64,000 nt of DNA from Streptomyces sp. ISL-94. Lineage in GTDB: Bacteria > Actinomycetota > Actinomycetes > Streptomycetales > Streptomycetaceae. The stretch lies in the NCBI RefSeq assembly GCF_018614075.1, contig NZ_JAGGOZ010000029.1, positions 1 through 64,000 on the forward strand, written 5' to 3'. The notes below the pieces were generated by a model, which ran no database searches, was not told where the DNA came from, and saw only the letters and a program-made list of their open reading frames with translations. Both the position numbers and the translations under genes were made by a program. Below, one piece after another: positions 57,995 to 64,000 of the stretch (positions within the stretch are counted from its first letter, which is position 1; every line of letters starts with the position of its first letter).

Positions 57995-59026
57995 TCACTC
58001 CATGCGGCGGCGGTCCTCGGCACTCCACGCCCTGGTGTCGCGGGGCTCCACGTAGGGCTCCTCGTCCTTGGGCAGCCCGCCGGCGATGGCGCGCTGACGG
58101 ACCAGCTCCGCGTCGAACTCCAGACCGAGGAGGATGGCGAGATTCGTGATCCACAGCCACACCAGAAAGACGATCACACCCGCGACCGTGCCGTACGTCT
58201 TGTTGTAGGAGGCGAAGTTCGCGACGTAGAACGCGAAGGCCGCCGAGGCGATCATCCAGATCACCAGGGCCAGGAAGCTGCCGGGGGTCACCCACTTGAA
58301 TCCCCGGCCCTTGGCGTTCGGCGCGGCCCAGTACAGGATCGCGATCATGATCGTGACCAGGAGCACCAGGACCGGCCATTTCGCGATCGACCACACCGTC
58401 AGCGCACTGTCGCCGATCCCCAGGGCGGCGCCGGCCTCCCGGGCCAGGCCTCCGGTGAAGACCACGATCAGCGCGCCGGCGCAGGCGAGGACCATCAGGG
58501 TCACGGTCAGCGCGAGGCGCAGCGGCAGGGTCTTCCACACCGGACGGCCCTCGGGCACGTCGTAGACGGCGTTCGAGGCGCGGATGAAAGCGGCGATGTA
58601 GCCGGAGGCGGACCACACCGCCACGACCAAGCCTACGACCGCCAGCACCGACCCGACACCGCTGCGGCCCTGCAACTGCTGCACCGCATCACTGATCACG
58701 TCCCGGACCGAGCCGGGGGCCAGCTTCTGCAGGTTGTCCAGCACCCGCTGGGTCGTGGACTCCCCCGCGATACCCAGAAGGGACACCAGGACCAGGAGGG
58801 CCGGGAACACCGCCAGCACCGCGTAATAGGTCAAGGCCGCGGCACGGTCGGCCAGCTCGTCGTTCGTGAACTCCTTCACCGTCCCGCGCAGGACGGCCCC
58901 CCACGACCGTTTCGTCAGTTCGGTGGGCTCATCGGGGGCCCGCCCCTCCGGGCCCGCACCGCCTTTCTTCCCGGTGTCCGGACGATCGACTTCGCTGCCG
59001 CGGCCTTCCTTCGAAGTGCGTCTCAT
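57995..59026 (-). CDS. YihY/virulence factor BrkB family membrane protein
   Basis: A 343-residue polytopic membrane protein. After a charged N-terminus comes the family signature EFTNDELADRAAALTYYAVL (residues about 48-67), then six membrane helices including PALLVLVSLLGIAG, VGSVLAVVGLVVAVWSASGY and AGVIVFLVWLWITNLAILLG. The BrkB/YihY name is historical (once called RNase BN); its function is not settled. The ATG at MRRTSKEG is preceded by an imperfect purine-rich motif. The longer frame upstream passes through the terminator after the TfuA gene. Confidence 0.87.
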   Translation of the reverse strand: MRRTSKEGRGSEVDRPDTGKKGGAGPEGRAPDEPTELTKRSWGAVLRGTVKEFTNDELADRAAALTYYAVLAVFPALLVLVSLLGIAGESTTQRVLDNLQKLAPGSVRDVISDAVQQLQGRSGVGSVLAVVGLVVAVWSASGYIAAFIRASNAVYDVPEGRPVWKTLPLRLALTVTLMVLACAGALIVVFTGGLAREAGAALGIGDSALTVWSIAKWPVLVLLVTIMIAILYWAAPNAKGRGFKWVTPGSFLALVIWMIASAAFAFYVANFASYNKTYGTVAGVIVFLVWLWITNLAILLGLEFDAELVRQRAIAGGLPKDEEPYVEPRDTRAWSAEDRRRME

Positions 59027-59071
59027 AGCCTGCGGCTTTCCACGTCCGCCGCACTTATGCCCGTACGGCGC

Positions 59072-59103
59072 CATCCGGAGACCGAGCGCTCGGTCCCCGG
59101 ATG
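59072..59103 (-). terminator. terminator after the TfuA gene
   Basis: A 15-bp inverted repeat with one mismatch (arms catccggagaccgag and ctcggtccccggatg) and a two-base loop lies about 90 bases past the TfuA stop and just before the BrkB start. It separates the YcaO-TfuA operon from the downstream envelope genes. Confidence 0.65.
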
Positions 59104-59189
59104 GCCGGACAGCAGGCCGGCCGGGATACGGGAAGGCCGTTCTCCGGGCGAAGGCCGGCCAGCCGGCCGGACCGCTCTGGCGGCCTGCC

Positions 59190-60569
59190 TCAGCGCGCGG
59201 CGGCGTTCCCCCGGCTCCGGCCCCGGCGGACGTCGAAGGCGAAGAACCGCCTGACCGCGCCGCCCAGCTCGTCCGGGCCGGAGAATCCCCGTCGTGCCAT
59301 TTCGGCATCCGGTGACGTACCGCGCCCCAGCCAGTGGCGCAGGAAGAGCTTCGCGCACATCTGCGGCGGCGGGACCACGAGCCTGGGCCGGGCCTCCTCC
59401 GCGGCCTCGTCGGCCCGCGCCACGAGGTCGCACCACTCCTCCCAGCGCCCGGATTCCCACAGCCGGGTCAGGACCGCCGGTCTCCAGTCGACCGACTGCC
59501 ACACGGGCCACACCCGCACCATGAGCAGCCGGGCCCGCTCCTCACCGGTGAGGTGCTCGCGTTCCGGCTCCGCGAACCAGCGGGCGAGGGACTCCGGCAG
59601 CGGGGTCCGGCCGTCCAATCCCAGCCTGGCCGTCGCGTACGCCTCGACCGTCATGCCCCTGGCGGCCGCGAGGTCCGCCAGCAGACCGGTGAGGACCTCC
59701 TCGTGCAGCGCCGGATAGGCGCCGTCGAACAGCCGTGCCGCGTCCAGGACATCGAGATCCGACATCCACCGGCCGGGGACGTACTCCCTTCGGGTCCCCC
59801 GGACCAGCGCCTGGGTACGGCTGATCCCGGTGAAGGGCACATGGGCGGCGGCCGGACCGGGCGCCGCCGAGCTGCCGGCCGCGACCGCGCGGAGCGCCGC
59901 CAGGGCGTCGAGCCGCTTGAGGTCCCAGACACCGGAGCCGATGACCTCCTCCAACGTCCACAGAGCCTCGTGGTCCTGCTCCTCCACCGCCCGCTCCAGG
60001 TCCTTCCAGCCGCGATGGGTGAAGGGCAGGGCCGCGGCCGCCGCCACGATCCGTCGCCCGGACTCCACCGGGACCAGGTCCGACCCCGCTCCCTCCGCGC
60101 AGCCGTACCGGAGATTCACCAGCGCCACGGTCTGCGCCGGATAGCCCATCTCGGCCGGGCCGTGCAGCACGCCCACCTCGTCGTCCCCGTCGATCTCGCC
60201 CGAGACGTACATGGCGTGGACGGCGCCGATGCCCCGCATGCCGCAGGGCCCCAGCTCCGCGGCGCGCAGCGCGCCCATGCTCGCGGCCCCGACGACGTCC
60301 ACGCCCTCGGTGAGCAGCTGCAGGATCTCCTTGTGGCCGACGGACCGCCGCTCCCGGAAGTAGCCGTCGATGATGACGGCGACGTCGCCGCGCCGCCACG
60401 GGTCCGCGAGGAGATCGCCCCGGCCGGCGGGGGGCCGGACCTCCGCCTCCGGGAGCACCGCGCGGACATCGGCGGCGGAAAGAGTCGGTCCCGCGTACAC
60501 GACCACCCTGGATGCCACGACCGCACTGGACGCACTCACGCTGGGTGTACTCACGCTGGGTGTACTCAC
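59190..60569 (-). CDS. TfuA-like protein, partner of YcaO
   Basis: A 459-residue protein whose first 200 residues form the TfuA core domain. SRVVVYAGPTLSAADVRAVL is followed by GDVAVIIDGYFRERRSVGHK, EILQLLTEGVDVVGAASMGA and LRAAELGPCGMRGIGAVHAM. TfuA proteins act with YcaO enzymes to install backbone thioamides in ribosomal peptides (thioviridamide) or in methyl-coenzyme M reductase. The remaining 250 residues are helical with Trp/Arg-rich blocks (LLMVRVWPVWQSVDWRPAVL), longer than many TfuA proteins. The GTG start overlaps the YcaO stop (TAGTG), and three in-frame GTGs lie within a 15-base repeat, so the exact start is open. Confidence 0.85.
   Translation of the reverse strand: MSTPSVSTPSVSASSAVVASRVVVYAGPTLSAADVRAVLPEAEVRPPAGRGDLLADPWRRGDVAVIIDGYFRERRSVGHKEILQLLTEGVDVVGAASMGALRAAELGPCGMRGIGAVHAMYVSGEIDGDDEVGVLHGPAEMGYPAQTVALVNLRYGCAEGAGSDLVPVESGRRIVAAAAALPFTHRGWKDLERAVEEQDHEALWTLEEVIGSGVWDLKRLDALAALRAVAAGSSAAPGPAAAHVPFTGISRTQALVRGTRREYVPGRWMSDLDVLDAARLFDGAYPALHEEVLTGLLADLAAARGMTVEAYATARLGLDGRTPLPESLARWFAEPEREHLTGEERARLLMVRVWPVWQSVDWRPAVLTRLWESGRWEEWCDLVARADEAAEEARPRLVVPPPQMCAKLFLRHWLGRGTSPDAEMARRGFSGPDELGGAVRRFFAFDVRRGRSRGNAAAR
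60534..60569 (-). repeat. 15-bp repeat spanning the TfuA start
   Basis: The unit actcacgctgggtgt (plus strand) occurs twice in tandem plus a six-base partial copy. On the minus strand each unit provides an in-frame GTG AGT, so the protein begins with repeated Ser-Thr-Pro-Ser-Val units and the number of candidate start codons depends on repeat number. Confidence 0.85.
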
Positions 60570-61744
60570 TACAGCACCTCCGGAGACACACGGCTGCCCG
60601 GTGCGACGACCTTCACGACCGGAACACCGATCTCGTCGCGGGTCAGGTCCACCACGAGAGGCGGGTGGGAGAAGGCCTCGGCCGCCTGCCGGACCACGTA
60701 GGCGAGATCACCGACCAGGCTGTCGTGCCGGGCGGGCTCCTGGACCAAGTCGCCGATGCCGGCCGCCGGGCCGGACCGGGCCCTCTTCAGGCGGTCGGTG
60801 TCCACGGCGCCGAAGTCGTCCTTCAGGTCGTCCCTGGCCCCCGCTATGTACGCGAGCCTGGCCTGAGCGGCTTCGGTCACGGCTCGGGTGAGGGCGATCG
60901 CGGTGCTGAGATGGCATCCGAAACCGAACATCGGAGCCGGGTAGTCGTGGCAGGCGACCCAGGCCAGGAAGCACGGGAGACCGGTGGGCGAGGGCACGAG
61001 GCGCACTTCGAGGGTGACGTCGGCCCGCTCGATCAGCGCGCACAGCTCCTCCGCCTCCGCCGACCCCGAGCTCCGCGGATCGACCCGTACGCCCATCTCG
61101 CCGCCCGCCGCGACGGCCGCCGTCATCGCGTCCCGCTCGATGACCTCGCAGAGCGCGTGGAGCGTGGCTTCCACCAGCGTGTTGCCGCCGGCCAGGCCGT
61201 TCGTCGACTCGAAGAACACCGGCGGGTTCCAGCCGGTGTTCTCCTCCAGGGACAGCCGGACGACGTCCACGGGGACGAACGTCCGCGCGCCGTCGACCAG
61301 CGAGCGTGCCGCCGTCCAGTCCAGGGGCAGGCCGTCGTGCAGCAGGCTCGGTGCGGAGGGCGGCAGGGCGTGGACGTCGTAGCCCAGTTCCGCGCCGATG
61401 TCGCGCGGTGCCGCCCTCCGCACGGGCGGCACCGGTTGCTCCACGTGCCAGGTCTCGACCGATTCCATCACCGCCGACAGCTTGGCCAGCTCGGGCGTCA
61501 GCCCCTTGCCCTGGGAGACGGCGAGCGTTCTGGACAGCGGCCGGACGGCCTGGAAGGTCGGAATGCCGATGGTGTCGAGCCGGGTGATGTCGGCGACCCG
61601 GGTGACACCCGCCTTCACCGCCGCACGGCTGACCATCTCCCATGTGGCCGCCGGCGGGCGGGCCCTGTTCGTCCCCGGCAGGCGGAGCACGGAGAGGTCC
61701 TGCGGGGAGGCGAGCCAGGACAGCGTGGATGCGTCGGTCTGCAC
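60569..61744 (-). CDS. YcaO-domain enzyme (TfuA-associated, stand-alone)
   Basis: A 391-residue YcaO protein that would activate a peptide-bond oxygen with ATP for attack by sulfide (thioamidation) or a side chain. ATP-binding motifs are visible as LAKLSAVMESVETWHVEQPV (the SxxxExxE pattern, residues about 76-95) and LHALCEVIERDAMTAAVAAG (ExxER, about 200). GNTLVEA precedes the latter. The C-terminus ends VSPEVL without the PxPxP motif typical of azoline-forming YcaO cyclodehydratases, and no E1-like partner gene is present. That favours the TfuA-dependent thioamidation class. GGGAG lies before the GTG. Confidence 0.88.
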   Translation of the reverse strand: MQTDASTLSWLASPQDLSVLRLPGTNRARPPAATWEMVSRAAVKAGVTRVADITRLDTIGIPTFQAVRPLSRTLAVSQGKGLTPELAKLSAVMESVETWHVEQPVPPVRRAAPRDIGAELGYDVHALPPSAPSLLHDGLPLDWTAARSLVDGARTFVPVDVVRLSLEENTGWNPPVFFESTNGLAGGNTLVEATLHALCEVIERDAMTAAVAAGGEMGVRVDPRSSGSAEAEELCALIERADVTLEVRLVPSPTGLPCFLAWVACHDYPAPMFGFGCHLSTAIALTRAVTEAAQARLAYIAGARDDLKDDFGAVDTDRLKRARSGPAAGIGDLVQEPARHDSLVGDLAYVVRQAAEAFSHPPLVVDLTRDEIGVPVVKVVAPGSRVSPEVL

Positions 61745-61764
61745 GGTGAGGGACTCCCTGCGGG

Positions 61765-62589
61765 TCAGAGGTTCCGGGTGCGTCGCAGCAGTGCGCGGGC
61801 GGCGACGACGTTGGCGACGAGAGCGACGGCTGCGAGGACCGTCAGGGAGGGCCACGCTTTCTCCAGGCCGAAGATCGCGGCGTCGCGCATGCCGGTGACC
61901 GCGTACGACACCGGGTTCACCTTCGAGATCCACTGGAGCACGGTGGGCAGTTGCTGCGCCGTGGACAGCGACGGCGCGGCGAAGACGAGGACGGGCACCG
62001 AGACGCTGGTGAGCACCATGAAGGTGCGGTAGTCGCTGATGAGGACGGCGGCCGCGAGGTACAGCCCGTTGAAGGCCACCGACGACAGGACCAGCGCGAG
62101 CAGCAGCCAGATCCAGTGGGACGCGTGGAACGGGTAGTCGAAGATGACCGCGGCGACGACCAGGGCCAGCACGCTCTGGGCCAGCACCAGGGAGACTCCG
62201 GCCAGCAGCTTGCCGGCCAGGAAGCGCGATCGGCGCAGCGGCCAGCTCCACAGCTGGGTCGACACCCCGCTCATCTCCTCCTGGAACATGGCCATGCCGG
62301 TGGTCCCCGATGCGCTCACCACCGACATCGCCAGGACCATGGGGAGGAGGAACACGGAGAACGGAAGTGTTTCGCCCCGGTAGACGATGTTCCCGACGAC
62401 GTTTCCGAGCGAGGTGTTCACCAGCAGCAGGTACACGAGCATGGGCGTCAGGCCGAGGATGAGGTTCACCCTGTTGCGGGCGAGGAGCGCGTATTCCCGG
62501 TAGAAGACGGCGGTGAAGTCGGCCGGTTTTCCTTTCCCGACCGGCGCTTTGTTCTTGAATCCCAGCTCGGTCACGGCGTCAGCCCTCAT
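61765..62589 (-). CDS. ABC-2 type transporter permease of the YcaO operon
   Basis: A 274-residue ABC-2 permease with six predicted membrane helices after a cytoplasmic N-terminus (AVFYREYALLARNRVNLILG). GMAMFQEEMSGVSTQLWSWP and LRRSRFLAGKLLAGVSLVLA form the conserved coupling region, and VNPVSYAVTGMRDA is the typical ABC-2 C-terminal motif. It overlaps the ATPase gene by 11 bases and precedes YcaO by 20 bases. As an exporter half it could secrete the modified peptide or confer self-protection. Confidence 0.88.
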   Translation of the reverse strand: MRADAVTELGFKNKAPVGKGKPADFTAVFYREYALLARNRVNLILGLTPMLVYLLLVNTSLGNVVGNIVYRGETLPFSVFLLPMVLAMSVVSASGTTGMAMFQEEMSGVSTQLWSWPLRRSRFLAGKLLAGVSLVLAQSVLALVVAAVIFDYPFHASHWIWLLLALVLSSVAFNGLYLAAAVLISDYRTFMVLTSVSVPVLVFAAPSLSTAQQLPTVLQWISKVNPVSYAVTGMRDAAIFGLEKAWPSLTVLAAVALVANVVAARALLRRTRNL

Positions 62590-63520
62590 TCCCGGTCATA
62601 CGGAGGAAGACCTGCTCCAGCGAGTCGGTGACGGTGGAGATTCCCGATATCGCCACTCCGGAGTCGTGGCAGTGCCGTGACAGCTGCGGCAGCACGTCCC
62701 GTACCTGGGCGTTCTCGATGCGCACCTCGGCATCGTCTGCCGTGGCCGTCAGTCCGGCCGTGCCGGCCCACTCCTTGACGACCTTCGCTCCGACCGCGTC
62801 GTCGACCTTCACCAGCAGGTGCGCGCCGCCGAACTCCCGCACGAGCTCGCTGGGCTGGGCGAAGCGCACCACCTTTCCCTTGTTGATGACCAGGACGCGC
62901 TCGGCGTTGCGCTCCAGCTCCTCGATGATGTGGCTGGTCCAGATCACGGTCATGCCGTTCTCCTCGCGCAGCCACCGTACGAACCGCTCGATCTGGTGCC
63001 GTCCGGCCACGTCCAGGCCGGCCGAGGGCTCGTCGAGGATCAGGAGTTCGGGAATGGTGAGGAGGGCCCGTACGAGCTGCAGGCGCTGGCGCTGTCCCCC
63101 GGACAGCTGGAAGACGAGCTGTGACAGGGCGTCCTTCAGACCGAGGTACTCGGCCACCTCCATCGCCCAGGGCCGGGTCGTGCGCCAGGACAGGCCCTTG
63201 AAACGCGTGGCGATGAGCAGGTTGTCCAGGGCGGAGAGCATCTCGTCGTAGGGAGCGGACTGGTGCATCGCGCCGATCCCGCTCTTGACCGCGACCGGGT
63301 CGCGGCTCGGGTCGGCGCCGAAGACCCGGATCCTCCCGGTCGTGGGAGGGGTGACGCCGCAGATCATCTTCATCAGGGTCGTCTTGCCGGCACCGTTGGG
63401 TCCCAGCAGACCGATGGTCTCGCCCTTGGCTATGTCGAACGAAATGCGGTCGACGGCCGGCGTCTCTTTCCCGCGATAACGCTTGGTGAGTTCCTCGGCG
63501 TTCACCACACCATTCACCAC
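62579..63520 (-). CDS. ABC transporter ATPase of the YcaO operon
   Basis: A 313-residue DrrA/CcmA-type ATPase, first gene of the operon. Walker A is GLLGPNGAGKTTLMKMICGV (residues about 38-57), the Q-loop GAMHQSAPYDEM, signature LSGGQRQRLQLVRALLTIPE, Walker B LLILDEPSAGLDVAG, and switch His in IWTSHIIEELE. The C-terminal 90 residues form the small regulatory domain of drug-export ATPases. The ATG (MVNGVVNAEELTKRY) has GGAGGG upstream. With the permease it makes a two-component exporter. Confidence 0.9.
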   Translation of the reverse strand: MVNGVVNAEELTKRYRGKETPAVDRISFDIAKGETIGLLGPNGAGKTTLMKMICGVTPPTTGRIRVFGADPSRDPVAVKSGIGAMHQSAPYDEMLSALDNLLIATRFKGLSWRTTRPWAMEVAEYLGLKDALSQLVFQLSGGQRQRLQLVRALLTIPELLILDEPSAGLDVAGRHQIERFVRWLREENGMTVIWTSHIIEELERNAERVLVINKGKVVRFAQPSELVREFGGAHLLVKVDDAVGAKVVKEWAGTAGLTATADDAEVRIENAQVRDVLPQLSRHCHDSGVAISGISTVTDSLEQVFLRMTGNEG

Positions 63521-63690
63521 GATCCCTCCCCTCCACCCTGTGCTCGCTGTTTCTCAGGATTTCCGATCGTGTCGCTGCGGGTGGACGTTACGCCTGTCGG
63601 CCCCTGGTGCGACGGGTGCTGCCCAAGCTGCCGTGGAACTGCCTCTCTTCTGCCTCCTTACGCACGATCCCGGCGGCTAACATCGGCCGC
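63521..63690. promoter_or_regulatory. divergent promoter region of the YcaO operon
   Basis: This 170-base region separates the ABC ATPase from the divergent gene at the window edge and must contain the promoters for both. I see no operator dyad. A short minus-strand frame here is discussed among rejected items. Confidence 0.4.
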
Positions 63691-64000
63691 ATGAGCCGTT
63701 CAGGGGATCCGGAGGAACATGACGGAAAAGCCGTCGTGGTCCTTGTGAATTGCGCGGGCGGCCGTGAATTGGAAGTCGTACGCGACGCGTTGACGGGGCC
63801 GCTGGAAACACCGACGCTGTTGATCCGTCAGGACGAGATCCCGTCCACGCCCATGGCGCTCGACGTGGACACCGGTCTGCTGGACGTCGCCGGGCAGCGC
63901 GTGAGACCGGCCGTGGTGTGGGTGCGCCACGGCTCGGCCTGCGCACTGCTGGCACAGGCGCGGCCGGCGGGCTCGGTGACACCGTTGCAGGCGGAGTCGT
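63691..64000 (+). CDS. incomplete gene, possible ATP-grasp-type N-terminal domain
   Basis: The first 103 codons of a gene cut by the window edge. The sequence alternates hydrophobic strands (KAVVVLVNCAGGRELEVVRD, PTLLIRQDEIPSTPMALDVD) and contains LLDVAGQRVRPAVVWVRHGS, which recalls the pre-ATP-grasp domain of RiPP-modifying ligases (strand plus VWxRR-type motif). That likeness is impression only. The ATG used has a weak Shine-Dalgarno motif. A strong ggaggaac motif 21 bases later precedes an out-of-frame ATG of nine codons, so the true start may be a downstream GTG. It is divergent from the YcaO-TfuA operon and probably belongs to the same cluster. Confidence 0.6.
   Translation, partial: MSRSGDPEEHDGKAVVVLVNCAGGRELEVVRDALTGPLETPTLLIRQDEIPSTPMALDVDTGLLDVAGQRVRPAVVWVRHGSACALLAQARPAGSVTPLQAES

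Noticed and set aside
63483..63680. A 65-codon plus-strand frame with CRCGW, considered as a precursor peptide.
   Set aside because: It starts as the exact antisense of the ATPase N-terminus and lacks a convincing ribosome site.
63588..63683. A 31-codon minus-strand frame (MLAAGIVRKEAEERQFHGSL...) upstream of the ABC ATPase, considered as a RiPP precursor.
   Set aside because: No Shine-Dalgarno motif, no Cys or repeated core, and Arg-rich end. It could not be separated from chance without homologues.
1..64000. tRNA, rRNA, CRISPR arrays, transposases or attL/attR repeats.
   Set aside because: Reading both strands gave no cloverleaf, repeat-spacer array, DDE/serine recombinase motif or flanking direct repeat that could be supported.

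Overview
The window is very GC-rich throughout, third codon positions are strongly biased to G/C, and GTG/TTG starts and Shine-Dalgarno motifs of the GGAGG type are common. Many small gene families are typical of Streptomyces: DUF2278, UdgX, GAF-ANTAR, DUF5709, DUF6480, DUF6328 and DUF3618. There are also secreted chitinase/hexosaminidase genes and IdeR/DmdR-type iron boxes. I read it as Streptomyces or a close relative. About a dozen gene fragments and frameshifts suggest an accessory part of the chromosome. No tRNA, rRNA, CRISPR array or intact insertion sequence was seen.

Layout. 1-7.9 kb: DUF2278 protein with a CDF metal exporter, a nitrobindin-like protein, a collapsed glycosyltransferase gene, a 3-hydroxybutyrate-dehydrogenase-type SDR tail-to-tail with a secreted GH20 hexosaminidase, and an MscS channel with a DUF1876 protein. 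8-12.2 kb: a secreted CBM-FN3-GH18 chitinase behind a probable DasR site, a membrane Ser/Thr kinase and an amylase C-terminal remnant. 12.4-16.4 kb: a three-subunit molybdenum hydroxylase operon (yagTSR type). 16.4-28 kb: CAP-domain secreted protein, lipoprotein, MpaB-type oxygenase, UdgX, topoisomerase IB, anti-sigma-type ATPase, broken STAS gene, SDR, hemerythrin, cysteine hydrolase, VOC protein and GAF-ANTAR regulator. 28-38.9 kb: a dense run of small stress-type genes (CBS, DUF3040, DUF6328, STAS, SDRs, small hydrophilic or membrane proteins), some behind GNNT-N15-GGGTAG motifs resembling sigma-B-class promoters.

39.1-51.9 kb is an iron island. A translationally coupled minus-strand operon encodes an ATP-grasp ligase, two IucA/IucC-type NIS siderophore synthetases, an MFS exporter between them and a type III PLP enzyme. 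It is followed by an FhuF-like ferric reductase and a complete siderophore-iron ABC importer (binding protein, two FecCD permeases, ATPase). Four iron-box-like sequences precede these units, so synthesis, export, uptake and iron release probably respond together to iron starvation.

52-53.7 kb is a decayed arsenic-type region: flavoprotein, two ArsR fragments and a frameshifted aquaporin. 53.7-59 kb holds a family 2 glycosyltransferase, second copies of the CBM48-like and VOC genes, a serine-protease remnant, a DUF3618/holin-type envelope pair and a YihY/BrkB membrane protein.

59.2-64 kb is the most unusual segment. An ABC ATPase, an ABC-2 permease, a stand-alone YcaO enzyme and a TfuA-like protein form one minus-strand operon, with a divergent incomplete gene at the right edge. 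YcaO plus TfuA is the known pair for backbone thioamidation, so this is probably one side of a ribosomal-peptide (RiPP) cluster. No convincing precursor peptide is visible, and the cluster probably continues beyond the window. All functions are inferred from sequence alone.
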